Of a stretch of 64,000 bases of DNA, positions 38,273-49,540 are shown piece by piece; position 1 is the stretch's first letter; each line of letters begins with the position of its first letter. The DNA comes from Leucaena leucocephala (lineage: Eukaryota > Streptophyta > Magnoliopsida > Fabales > Fabaceae), in assembly GCA_037074615.1 (NCBI GenBank), contig CM073537.1, forward strand, positions 18,681,989-18,745,988, written 5' to 3'. The notes under the pieces were generated by a model, which saw only the letters and a program-made list of their open reading frames with translations, did no database searches and was not told the origin of the DNA. The position numbers and the translations under genes were made by a program.

Positions 38273-40479
38273 CTACTTGATATACTGAGACATCCACTTG
38301 AAGCCATCTCCATATCCCATCTTGCGAACAATGCTGCACATGAACACCTCAAGAGGCCTTAGATTGGATTCTGAGAGATTGACCTTACCCTTGCCTGTGG
38401 TGAAATTGCTCAGTCCAAGATGATATCGAAGCTCTTCTTCTGAAGCAGCATATGGAATGTCAATCTTGTTCCCTAAAATTAGAAATGGTACATTTGCCAA
38501 AGACTCATCTGACAGGAGGCCATCTAGCTCCTTCTTAGATTCTGCAAATCTCTCTTTATCATAGGCATCTACTAGGTAAACAACAGCATCCACCTAAAAC
38601 AGCCAACAAACATCTGTTATGTCTTGATCGATAACTGAAAGTTCAAATCAGGAATAAATCCAGGTAGAATTAACTGAAAATAGAAAATTCACAAAGCTTC
38701 AAAAGTTAGTCGTTGCATTTTACATTATGAGTCATGTTAGACAAGTTCAGAAAAGATCTATGAAATCAAATCTATACATTTGAATTGTTCAGCATGGAGA
38801 AGTGATGCATCTGATGATACACAAAACCTAACAAATTAATTTTATGCTAATGTTAAAGGATAACAATGTGTTTAAATTATTTCTACACAAAAACTTAAAA
38901 CTGTTTATAGAGGAAAGTTGTATTATAATCTTTAATACGTGTGTTCATATGGAAGAAGTCAATTGGTATGTTAGAGTGGAATGAGCAAAAGCTGGGAAGA
39001 CATTGTGCTGCGACTAAATTTTTATTACATAAACAAGGGGTCACAAGGAATTCCTCATCATTTAGTCATCTCAGAAAGTTTCATAAGTTGTTAAGTAAAA
39101 GCCTATAGCTATTTTCACAATAATCTCTGATACCCTCCCTGCTCAAGGTGAAGAACATATTGATTTCCAATCTTTGATTATCCTGATACATGCAAAGAAT
39201 GTCAAATTTCTTTGAAAGCTCAAATTGAGAGTTAACCATTTACATTGCATGCAACTTTTATTTTTTCTTCCCTCTCTATCTGAGTGTCGTTGTCTTTCTA
39301 GTTAATAAAAAAAAAAATAAGAATAAGGAGATGTTTGGAAAGTTACTAGTAAAACACCTCCTGCAAGGTTTAAAAGGGCGCTATCCGCGAAACTTTCATT
39401 GTCAATATTTGCCTCCCATGAAGCAGATAAATACAAGGAACTTTATCTGGGATTAAGAAGGTATAGCATTGCTGAATTGGTGAGACCAAATGGTAACCAT
39501 CATAGTTATTAGTTAGGTTGCAAGATATAATTAAAGTTAAAGACAAGAAGAGCAGATCACATAAATTTGTAAAAGCCATACTGAGGAAATTCAATGTTTA
39601 CAGAACAGCAACAACACATCTACTGAAGGGTAAAGAAAAACACATAATGACATCCACATAGGGAATAGACACTAACAAGAAGCCAGCAGAGAAGTGACCA
39701 TGCTACATTTAGATAGTAATTGAAGAGGTCACAGCCAATCAATATATAAGAATATAGAGGATCTTTGTTCCAGCGATGCTATTCCAATGAGATCTAGAGA
39801 TATGGATATGAGAGTTAGATTAATGCATTTTAAACATCTAAGTTATATCATAACCTTATCAAAAGCAATTGAGAACAGAATCAAGTCTGCACTGAGGCAC
39901 TCAGAAAGCCCAATTGGAAAGGAAACACTGTCTATATCATATTACTAGAGAAGAAAATGATAAATTGCAACGAGAAAATGATAATCAAGTGGGACTATTA
40001 TAAATCAAACCCCCCCAACAAATCTCACTTTTTAAATACTAAAAATCACATTAAGTTGATGATTGCTGCTATCATTGAAGATCAACCATACAAAGATAGC
40101 CAGAATCAAAGAATAACCTTGGCATAATAGTCTTTCCAGACTCTGCGGGCAACTTGATGACCACCCAAATCAAAAGCCTTAAATTTGATCTTCCCAATGC
40201 TCAATTCCTCTGAAGTGGGGTGTTGGGTCGGCTGGTGCTGAACTAATCTCTGCAAAGGAATAACAATCACAAATCTCAATTCCCCAAAAAGATATACAAA
40301 AAAAGAAAGACAAACAAGATCGAGTTCTGTAGAAGGTACACCAAATCAACCTCATCTTTCAACATGTGAAGGAGGGTAGTCTTTCCAGCATTGTCAAGAC
40401 CCAGGAAAAGAATCTTGGCTTCTTTTTGCCAGAGGCCCAGAGAAGCTAGAATTCCATAGAACCAATCGAAGATGAACAT
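38273..40479 (-). CDS. SAR1: Small GTPase SAR1, tandem copy B
   Basis: Coding exons 40479-40351, 40249-40118 and 38593-38273, again 193 aa with the same exon lengths (129, 132 and 321 nt) as copy A. It reads MFIFDWFYGILASLGLWQKE, GLDNAGKTT, GGHQVARR, NKID and SQYIK. It differs from copy A at scattered residues (IFD for LVD, KDYYAK for KDYYAQ at the exon 2 end, GLSNF for SLTNF). Intron 1 is 101 nt (212 in copy A) and intron 2 is 1524 nt (820 in copy A), with no obvious intron similarity. Both copies look intact, so this is an established duplication rather than a recent one or a pseudogene. Confidence 0.95.
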
Positions 40480-40689
40480 GTTACCCTGGGATTTGGATCA
40501 AAAGGTTCAGATCCAAACAAAAACTCGGAAGGAACTGCGGAATATAGTTCGAATCTGATAGGAGAAATCAGATCGCCAGTTGAGGAAGAATAAGGACCCA
40601 GATCCCACCGAGATCCTAGATCAAGTGTCGTAAACGCATGTGGGAGGAAACGCAGGTCGGTTTTTGCAAGAAGACGGTCACGTAGGGAT

Positions 40690-43600
40690 CAATATGCTAA
40701 ACAAAGCTTGTGGCTCCCCTTGTTATTTTGATTTCCATATTATTTATAATAAATAAACAAAAATTGGTTCTTTTATTTTTACTAAATAGTTAATTGCATA
40801 CTTATTACTGAAGTTTATAAATAATACTATTTATTTAAAGTTTTATACTTAATATTGATAACTGGCCAAAAAATAATGATACTTATATAATATTAACTCC
40901 CTCGGTGTTATATTTTTTTTTGGAAATAATATTAACTCCCTCTATGTTATATTAATTCCTTTCTAAGCATATAAACAAGAGAAGTGGGTTCTGCTTCTTA
41001 TGTGTTATAATATTTTATCATGTATATTTCCTGAACATGTTATAGGTCTTATATTCTATTTATATTAATATTGATTATTTTTGTATTAAAAAAGAAATTT
41101 TGACTTTATTTCAATCAAAATATTTTTTTACCTATTTTAAAAATAAGTTGATTGGTTTAATTTGACTGAAAATTATTTTTAGAAGTGAATGTATTAATGG
41201 ATTTTAAAATGTGAGATATTGCTATATATTTTTATGATAACCTTTTATTGAAAAATGTGGAACACCAACAATGTATGAAAATATATTAAGCAGAAAGGAA
41301 AAGTAAAAAAATAGGAGTAGAACTTGTTTGGTAAGATACAAGTCACTTCTATGTCATTATTTTTTTTTAAATTTTAGAGTATAATTAGTTGTGGTCATTA
41401 TAATAAAAAAAATTATTATAAAAAATTTAAAAAATAAGTTGAACAATTTAAAAATAGAGTAAAGTCTCACTTTTTTTTTATTATAATCAAATTTTCAAAC
41501 CCATTATTAAAATTATTGATGCAGAGGGAACACAGTTGAGAGGTAGGTGGAGTGGGGGACTGGGAAGGTGAGGATAGATACCAAAATGACAGCTGAGAAG
41601 AGAAGGAGGCCACATGTGTTTGGTCCAACAATGACCACTTCCCCGAACGTGGCACATCCTAACATCCACACCTACAAACGTTCACATCAATTAAATTTGA
41701 AAAGCCTTTTTATTTATAAATAATATATTTTGTTTACTACTAATTAATATTGACATGGCTATTCCTATTGAGCATAGCAAAATATTGTTTTTTTTGTTAT
41801 AAATATATACTTAAAATTAAGCAACTAAAATATCTTCCCCTAAAAATAATTGCTTAATAACTTTTGGTTTAACTACACGTGTGTGCACACATGCATGATC
41901 GTGTAAGTATAATGTAGTATTGAGTATAGTTGTTGAATGTTGACCCAGTTAATGGTGATTACACGTGTTTACATCCCTCAGATTATCTGTTCCTACTTTG
42001 GATCCTTACTGCGTATTTCCCCTTTTTGGCGTGTTAATGGTGTTCCGTTTTTTATTTACAATAGAATAGATCACACAACGTCAATATAAATGAAATTAAT
42101 TTGATGCATCAGCTTGACAACCTCCTAATGAGAATGGGTAAAATTAAATATAGAGAAAATATTTACATCAACTCACAATACAATACAATAGGTTATGATA
42201 GTATTATTTAAGATTATTTTAAAAATTAGGTTGTAAGATTCATAACTATTATATGATCATGTACCGCTATTGAAACTGAATAATAGAAATTTTTAAATGT
42301 TTAAAATTGGCCTGGGAGCTTAAGTTTAAGAAGATAATACTAGAATCAGATGTAAAAAACGTTATAAACATGTTGAACAATTCGATAAATTATAGATACA
42401 ACTTATTAGTCACATAGATATAGTAAATATTAAATCTATATTGGGATCTAAAAATTTAACATATATCTAAAGATCAAAATTAGCTGGCTGATGTATTGAC
42501 AAATGTTGACTTAAAGTCTATAGAAATATTATATTAATATTTTATTCATTTAAAGGATATCGTGCACAATAAGCATTTGGGATTTGATCCCTATTATGAT
42601 TAATTTTCTATTGATTTAGGACATATTTGCCCTCCCTTATAGAAAAAAAAAATACAAAACGTCAATGGGTTTAAACAAAAATACACCAAATTAAAGGACT
42701 TATAAACCACACGATTTGATAAATTTTATTATTTTACAAAATCTTAGACCTGCCAATATTATTTTTATCATAACGTAGCAATCCGTTTTAGTATTTTTTT
42801 TTTATTAAATGGTATATGGCCTTTATTTAGTTCATATTTTCAATTTATAAAACAACTTAACATTGATTTTGAGATAATAAAAACAGGTGAAGGCTACAAT
42901 ACTTTCAATCTTTTGATTTAATTAAAGATATCCAAAACTATTTTAGATTCAAAATTAATCCCTTAAAACATAAAGAGTTTTATTTCTACTAACGAGTATA
43001 CTTTTCAAAATTTAAATTTATGTTATTATTCTTATAGTATAAAATTATTTATCATATCAACTAATATCTTATTGATTGAGAGACAATAATACTTTCATTA
43101 ATCATTATCTTTAAAGAAATAATTTGTGTTCTATGAAGAGTGAAAGGAGGAAAAAAATGCTTCTATGGATTATAGGGAGAGAAGATGAAAGCGTCTTATT
43201 TTGGGGACACAAATTAGCATATATTTATCTTAACGCGAGATGTTATGACGATTTAAATACAAAATTTTAAATTTAAATTTATATAAATATAAGAAATATT
43301 TTTTGAAAGATAAATATGTATTCATCCTATAAGATGAATATTTTTTTTATTTAAAAGATCTTCAATGTCAAGTTTAGTTGGGTATAATAAAATGTATTAG
43401 TCTCTTATAATGCGATGAATTAGAGTTTAAATTTTTACTAGGAGATAAGCTCAATAATATTTTAAATAAGATTACTTTCAATAAAATTATATATATACTT
43501 AAAAAATAATAAATTACCACAAAAATGTGGATTTAAAAATTAATAATAATACCCACACTTGATCCCACTTTCAAAATTTGGGTTGTCCTTGTGGGCATCA

Positions 43601-44160
43601 GTAGCATAACTTTGTATCACTTCAACTACCGTATTACTCCAACATTCCTAGAATAGTACAATTACATAATTTTTATGTAAGAATAAAGCTAATTTAACTA
43701 ATTAATGTCTTACTTCTTTTTTTTTTCTATTTGTCTAGTTATACTCTTATTTTTATATAGTACTATATCAGAACTTTTTTGGATGGTTGAATTCTTCTTT
43801 CATTTTGTGTCAAAATGAAATTCTTGTAAGAGTTGAACATCCATGTAACTTGGAATCTTGTTTTATAACCCTCATCTTCTAAATAAATAAATAAAGCTCA
43901 TTTCTTTACCTGCACTGCAAGAACAGGACATCGTCTTGGTCACTCGTGCTTTGAAGAATGAAGATTTTCAAGTCATTTCACTAATAAACAGGCTCAAGCT
44001 GCTAATGGTTCTTACGCAGTATCAACGGTATTAACGAATATTTTCCATGTTCAGGTATGATTCAAAGATATATAAAATAAATGCAAGTAATGCCCCACCA
44101 CGAGTCTTTCGATCATTCGTCTACAGTTACAGACCCATTTTATTCATTAGGAAACAGAGC
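40690..44160. other. AT-rich intergenic region upstream of SAR1 copy B
   Basis: No intact gene. A stretch at about 42310-42610 gives weak, stop-broken RNase H-like peptides (see separate entry). The rest is AT-rich with homopolymers. Confidence 0.45.
42310..42610 (+). pseudogene. Possible decayed retroelement RNase H-end remnant
   Basis: In broken plus-strand frames I read WELKFKKIILESDVKNVIN and, further on, KDQN-stop-LADVLTN. These resemble the C-terminal part of plant retroelement RNase H domains (an ESD-type acidic motif, then LADVLTK). No LTRs or frame continuity are visible, and the family (copia or other) cannot be settled. Confidence 0.25.
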
Positions 44161-44163
44161 ACA

Positions 44164-44545
44164 TGTTGGAAATATTTTTTAATATTGTGAAAGGATGTGT
44201 CAAAGAAAGACATGACTCTTAGTTATGAAAGGGTGTGACTCTTAAATCCAAGGGAATATCTCGTGTCTTTTCACAGTCTATAAAAGGTGCTTATTGATGA
44301 AGGAGAAGTCATAGAAAATATAGAAAATGTCAGAGAGAAACACAGATAATGATAACCTACAATCTTCTGAGATTATTTTATCTTCCACCAGTTATGTTTC
44401 TCTATATCATCACAGGAAGAGTTCGCTTAACCCTAGAGAGAGTCGCTTCCTAATTGATGAGGGGTCGCGAAATATCTCTTAAGGACAGTGTCCTCGGACG
44501 TGACTCGAACTATAAATTTTGTTATTTTGCAGGATTTCGCCAACA
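44164..44545 (+). repeat. 5' LTR (382 bp)
   Basis: Starts TGTTGG, ends CCAACA. A TATAAAAG box lies at 44279-44286. It is strongly similar throughout to 47754-48159, with scattered substitutions and one length difference. Confidence 0.92.
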
Positions 44546-44804
44546 ATTTTAAGAGATATTTTCTACAAAATTTTAGAAGTTAAGAGAGTCATGGAGATGT
44601 TGTTGTTTGACAATTCCCTCCAACTATTTATCATCAGATGCCCAATCGGCCATAGCCTCCTTGTTTGATTCTTTCTTTTCTTTTAAGCAAACAGAGTGAT
44701 ATTGCCCATAGGCATATTGCTTTTTCTGTACTTGCGAATCGTTGAAAGAAAAACGCAGAAATCTGGGATAAGAAACAGTGGCATCGAATTAGCAAGGCAC
44801 TACT

Positions 44805-45024
44805 GCAAATAAACCCGCCAAGAGGAAGCCGGTGTTCGTCAAAGTGGATCAACTTAAACTGGGAACTAACGGTCACTCGTTGGTCGTTAAGGTCTTGTCT
44901 GCCAGTACCGTGTTGCAGAAAGGATGACCCTCCAATTCTTCTCAGATCCTTCGTCTCACTCTCATCGTCGAATGCCTTGTCGGTGACGAGACTGGTACCA
45001 TCCTTTTCACTGCTTGCAACAAAC
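44805..45024 (+). pseudogene. Captured fragment of an OB-fold nucleic-acid-binding protein gene (At4g28440 type)
   Basis: Inside the retroelement, one plus-strand frame reads KRKPVFVKVDQLKLGTNGHS, then LVVKVLSASTVLQKG, an in-frame TGA, and then VECLVGDETGTILFTACN. This follows the N-terminal two-thirds of the small plant OB-fold protein family. The family normally has an Arg where the TGA lies (CGA to TGA). No intron interrupts the segment, which suggests capture through RNA, although a single exon could also be the source. Homology stops abruptly where the next captured fragment starts. Confidence 0.75.
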
Positions 45025-45098
45025 AAAGGTGATCTTTCCATGTTATTCATAAGGTGCCTGCTGGTGACTCACCCTACGTTAAGGCCAAACATGTTCAG
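45025..45098 (+). pseudogene. Captured fragment of an MS5 / SDI1-type TPR protein gene
   Basis: Immediately after the OB-fold piece, a shifted plus-strand frame reads FHVIHKVPAGDSPYVKAKHV. This is the conserved N-terminal signature of the plant TPR family that includes MALE STERILITY 5/POLLENLESS3 and SULFUR DEFICIENCY-INDUCED 1. A one-base loss just before FHV (the family has LFHV) breaks the frame. Similarity ends after KHVQ. Confidence 0.7.
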
Positions 45099-45383
45099 TG
45101 GAAAAATGGCGTGGACAGCCGGGGAGACCAGAAACAAACCGGAGAAGGTTCTTTAAAACTTCTGATGGATCTAGGTATTTCAGAGATCAGAGAAATCGAA
45201 GGATGGAAAGTCTGATAGCGAGAGAAGAACAGTTGCATCGGTTTGTAAGAACTGGAAGACAGAGATTGAGATGCTGGAGTTTTGTCGTCGACGGAGGGAC
45301 ACAGGTCATATGCAGAGAATCATCGTGATGGTTCAAGCGCGAGACGATGAGAATAAACACGTCAGTTCTTTAATGAAGGAAGG
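45099..45383 (+). other. Unidentified coding-like segment inside the retroelement
   Basis: Less AT-rich than the rest of the element. One plus-strand frame reads VCKNWKTEIEMLEFCRRRRD and continues to a stop near 45383, with coding-like composition. I recognise no family. It could be a third captured gene piece or a relic of gag. Confidence 0.35.
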
Positions 45384-46069
45384 TTGAAAAAAAAAGTAAC
45401 AATGATGAAGCAAGCATCAAGTGGGCCAAGTAAGAAAAAGGAAATGAAAGAGAAAGAGGAAATAAAAGTAAAAAGAAAATTGCAAGAGACGTGATGGCTC
45501 CATTCCCTATAACGTCTCTTTTTGTGTTGAGAGCATGTTGACCACAAGATTGATATAATATAGGCCTAATGTGATAAAGGTACGTTCGAGGCTCATTACA
45601 TTATTTGCTTTTCATAACTAATGTGAATTTGTTTCTATGAGAGCATTTTTAAGAATATTAAAATTATGATAGAAAGGGATCATATGGTATGAAATTCTAA
45701 TTTAATTAGAATTATTATTGAGAAATTATTGAGATATAATTTAATTTTAAAAGTGTGGGGGTGCTGAAGATTTGGAGTGCCTTACAAGATTTGAATTGTA
45801 AAATTATGTGTCTGATAGCCTCATTTTATATTTATGAAATGTGATATAATCAAATTAAATGGAGGCTTTATTATTTACTTCTGACAGTAAATTTTATGAT
45901 TATCAAACTTTATATGTGGTTTAAAATAAGCATTATGATGTAATCATGAAAATTTGATAATTTATCAATTGAAGAGATAAATATATTTAATTTTCATGAT
46001 GTTATTACTTGTGGGTATATATTTATCTTAGTATAAATATATGATGCAAATGCTTATTGAATTTTTAAT

Positions 46070-47150
46070 GTGGATGACATATTGATGTTATGCTGCTTTA
46101 AATATGAGTTTGAAAAGCATGAATGAATTAAATATGTTTTAAGTGTTGATATCATAAAAGGATATATCATCTTGAAAGGTATTTAAATTTTTGGTTGTGA
46201 GAACCATAGTATGATTATTCCTTATGACGAGAATACATTATTTGATGGTGTTATTTGCTCAATCTGTTTATAGATAAATTATGATAATTTAGTGCTAACT
46301 ATTGTGATATAGCATATATTGTGTGAAGGATTGAGCATACACATAAAAATTCAATCTCATGAGGAGAATGAATGAAATATTTGAGGGGTACCATAACTGT
46401 TGGTATCATGTATGGTGAATTCCCATTGTATTAAAATACACGGATGTTAAATGGTGATATATTCTGAGTTTATCACTTTATAAATTGAGCAGATATACTT
46501 ACTGTCCAAGCAGTGAATATTGGGATGCTCTACTAAGGTTATTGAGACACCTTAAATGCACCATGAATTATGGTACACATTATAGTAGATTTACCGCTGT
46601 ATTAGAAGGATACAGTGATGTGAACTGGATCTCGGATTCAGAAGGATTAAAATCTACTAGTGGTTATGTGTTTATTCTTGGTGGTGGTGCAGTCACATGA
46701 AAATAATCCAAGCAAATAATTCTAACAAAATCCTCAAGGGATTTTGAATTTATTGCTATGGAATTGGCTGACACTGAGGCTAAATGGTTGAGAACCTTTT
46801 AGCAAATATTTTGATGTAAATCCAACACTTAGTGTTGATGAATTGTGTTTGCTAAATAGCAATAACCTTTGTTAAAGATAACAAAGATGTACAACATTTA
46901 GTGTTGATAAATTGTGTTTGCCAAATGGCAATAATCTTTGTTAAGGAGAATAAAGATGAACAACACTTATTGTTGACGAGTTATAATTGCAAAATAGCAA
47001 TAAACATTGTTGAGAGAACAATGGTGCAATCGTTTGAGATAATATGAGAATAAGCATGCTTAAAAATTGTGAAGTTATTTCAATCGATTTTGGTGAGGTC
47101 AAAAATAGACCTATCGGATCCGTTAACAAAACCCCTGGGAAGAAAACAAT
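46070..47150 (+). pseudogene. Decayed copia reverse transcriptase / RNase H tail
   Basis: A VDDILM box (46070-46087) is followed, after decay, by a frame (46482-46700) reading SRYTYCPSSEYWDALLRLLR, then GYSDVNWISDSEGLKSTSGY, the hallmark of Ty1/copia RNase H (SDANW and STSGY motifs). Downstream pieces read SKQIILTKSSRDFEFIAMEL and SKIDLSDPLTKPLG in other frames. Stops and frameshifts are frequent. Confidence 0.85.
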
Positions 47151-47744
47151 TAAAATGTTGAGACATCAAGGGGAATAGGACTAAATCCAGCGTAATTACG
47201 ACAGCGATGGCAACCCAACCTTTGTGATTGGTGATCCCATGAAGAAGGTTCAATGGGTAAGAACAAGTCGCTTGTTAGTACTGCTAGCACCAAAATATTA
47301 TTACTGGTCCATTCCTATGGTGTGTGATAAAGTGCTAGATTGCATATAGAGGAGGATGAGCAAAAGCTCTTAATGATTTCAAGTCTCACGGGATGGTGTA
47401 TTATGTGCAGATACACTTAAAGAAATCACCTATACGAATGAGGGGTGTGAGCCGCTCCTATGAGATCGTGGCGAAATCTCTAGAGCATTCGTTAAAAACA
47501 GGACACGCGCATGGCTGCCTAACGCCAAAACCGCTCGGTAAACAGTGGAAATGTGGGGGTATAATCTGGCTGTTAGTACCTCTGGTATACACCTAAGAAG
47601 TGCTAGTTCATAGTCCCGAGGACCACTGGCATTTCTGTGTACCAAGTATTATCGGTCTAGGTCTGGTTCATAGTCCAAAGGACCACTGGATACAATGATT
47701 ATATCCATGTATTGAACTCATCTAATGGTGTTTCTTTGACACAT

Positions 47745-47753
47745 GTGGGGGAT
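47745..47753 (+). other. Polypurine tract
   Basis: GTGGGGGAT lies immediately before the 3' LTR, the expected site for plus-strand priming. Confidence 0.6.
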
Positions 47754-48159
47754 TGTTGGAAATATTTTTTAATATTGTGAAAGGGTGTGTCAAAGAAAGA
47801 CATGACTCTTGGTTGTGAAAGGACATGACTCTTGGTTGTGAAAGAGTGTGACTCTTGAATCTAAGGGACATGTCTCTTGTCCTTCCACAGTCTATAAAAA
47901 GGGCTTCTTGATGAAGGAGAAGTTATAGAAAATATAGAAAATGTCAGAGAGAAACACAGAGAATGATAACTTACAATCTTCTGAGATTATTTTATCTTCC
48001 ACCAGTTATGTTTCCCTGTATCATCATAGGAAGAGTTCGCTTAATCTTGGAGAGAGTCGCTTCCTAATTGATGAGGGGTCGCGAAATATCTCTTAAGGAC
48101 AGTGTCCTCGGACGCGACTTGAACTATAAACTTTGTTATTTTGCAGGATTTCGCCAACA
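47754..48159 (+). repeat. 3' LTR (406 bp)
   Basis: Matches the 5' LTR end to end. The extra length is mainly a local tandem copy of a roughly 23-bp unit containing CATGACTCTTGGTTGTGAAA (about 47801-47845), single in the 5' LTR. Followed directly by the GCACA target duplication. Confidence 0.92.
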
Positions 48160-48300
48160 GCACAACCGGAAAAAAAAACAGAACTGCAACGGAGGACCCA
48201 AATCATCACCCAATACATATAAAGCTAATGCTTACAAGATTACAGAATTTGACTGGGAGATGCAAATTCATGTTCAGAAAAGAAAGATTCCAAAAAATAT

Positions 48301-49251
48301 TCAATAAGAGGCAGTTCCAGCACTAAAGCCACATGAAAGAGTAAGCTTCATGATCTCTATCTGCATCTGCAATTCCAAGCTCTTATCTTGTTCATCTGCC
48401 AATGCCTTTTTCTGAATCTCTCGCTGGTAAGATATTTGATCCTCCTCCTCCTCCTCCTCCTCCTCTGCCGCTAAAACTTCCTCTCCATGTACCATATTTA
48501 TCAGACTCTTAGGGTGTGTTTGGATTAGCTTTTGGAGAATAGATTTTGGGAAGAATAGATTCTGGAGAATAGATTTTGGGTAGAATAGATTTTGGGAAGA
48601 ATAGATTTTGGGAATAAAGATGTTTGGATGATTAGTAGTAGAATCACTTTTTATAGTGGTAAATTACTAAAAAGGGTATGATATGATTAAAAGTAAGAGA
48701 GATGAAAGAGGAGAGAGAAGAGAGTGTAGAGAGGAGAGAGGAAAGAGAAAAAAAGAGATAAGAGAGGAGAGAGGAGAGAGAAAAAAAGAGATAAGAGAAG
48801 AGAGAGGAGAGATAATAGAGAAAAGAGAGGAGAGAGGGTGTAAGAAAAAGTAAGGGTATAATAGTAATTGAATAATCCAAAACCTAGGTTTCAAAGAAAA
48901 AGCTATTTTCAGTAGCTTATTCAAAACCTAGGTTTCAAACCGAGGTTTTGCCCAAAATCAATTCTCAACAAAAATTGCTGTTTGTGTAAAAAATTTTCAA
49001 ACCGCGGTTTTGGCCAAAATTGATTTTCAAACCTCATTGCCAAACAGGCACTTAACCTGTTTTATTTCTGCTTCCAAGCTCGCTTTCAATGCCATCAGAA
49101 TAGGCAGTGCAACTTCCTTGTTTACCCTCCACGCTCCTCCTCCGACCACCACTCCACCACCACCTCCCGGTGACGACGACGATGAAGACCCTCCTTGCAG
49201 TTGCATTCCGGTATATGAACCACTCGCCCCTTGTTCTTCTGACTCACTCAT
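48301..49251 (-). CDS. Small unidentified acidic, Gly/Ser-rich protein; frame interrupted by a MITE that may be spliced out
   Basis: Two coding pieces: 49251-49057 (65 codons) and 48507-48301 (68 codons plus stop), giving 133 aa if the 549-bp interval 49056-48508 is spliced. The N-terminus starts MSESEEQGASGSYTGMQLQG, then Ser and Gly runs, then a conserved-looking block WRVNKEVALPILMALKASLE. The second piece has an eight-Glu run encoded by a CTC-type microsatellite, then a helical Gln/Glu-rich tail ending GFSAGTASY. Removing only the MITE and one TTA restores an unbroken 135-codon frame with KQVKSLINMV at the join. I do not recognise the family. The 3' side is cut short by the LTR element 136 bp after the stop. 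The gene is divergent from eL29. Confidence 0.6.
48441..48465. repeat. (CTC)8 trinucleotide repeat coding for poly-Glu
   Basis: Trinucleotide repeat within the second coding piece of the small gene; on the minus strand it reads GAG repeats (Glu). Confidence 0.9.
48512..49051. mobile_element. Tourist-like MITE family copy F, inserted in a coding frame
   Basis: This 540-bp element begins GGGTGTGTTTGGATTAGC and ends CCAAACAGGCAC, imperfect inverted termini, with TTA on both sides (48509-48511 and 49052-49054). This is the signature of PIF/Harbinger-type (Tourist) MITEs. The core is GA-rich (about 48690-48840). Internal arms contain repeated AAACCTAGGTTTCAAA and AAACCGCGGTTTTG palindromes. It is the best-preserved copy of the family in the window. 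No transposase. Confidence 0.88.
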
Positions 49252-49477
49252 GCCTTTAAATTTGTGGGTTTGCAAAGAAAATGAAGGAGAAGAAAAAGAA
49301 AGAGGTGTTGAGAAACTGAGAAGAAGAAAGAACAGTGGTTTTTAAAGTTTCAACGGTTTTCTTGTGTGTTGGGAGGGAAAGAAAAGAATCCCGTGAGTTT
49401 TTTTTGGGCCAAATTTTCAGTCATTTTTTTTAAATATCCCGTGAGTTCACGACCGAAAGAAAGGGAATGGTAGTTAC

Positions 49478-49540
49478 TGGGCCGAAAGATTGGGCTGAGT
49501 TTTGATCCACTCTAAGCCCAATTCTGTGCGTCCAGGCCCA
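49478..49540 (+). promoter_or_regulatory. Cluster of site II elements in the bidirectional promoter
   Basis: Four TGGGCC/T-type motifs: TGGGCC at 49478, TGGGCT at 49491, and the reverse forms AGCCCA at 49515 and GGCCCA at 49535. Site II motifs are typical of plant ribosomal-protein promoters, where they act with telo boxes. They lie between two divergent genes. Confidence 0.6.

Larger units (their letters stand above)
44164..48159 (+). mobile_element. Non-autonomous Ty1/copia-type LTR retrotransposon with captured gene fragments
   Basis: A 3996-bp element with two LTRs that begin TGTTGG and end CCAACA, flanked by the identical 5-bp duplication GCACA (44159-44163 and 48160-48164). A purine-rich tract sits just before the 3' LTR. 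A decayed copia pol tail is present: a VDDILM polymerase box near 46070-46087 and RNase H from about 46480 to 47150. Gag, protease and integrase are not recognisable. The front half instead holds fragments of two plant genes (44805-45098). The orientation is plus. Frameshifts and stops make it unable to move on its own. Confidence 0.9.

Noticed and set aside
44634..45050. 138-aa minus-strand ORF inside the LTR element
   Set aside because: It is the antisense shadow of the captured OB-fold fragment, whose plus-strand reading has clear family similarity.
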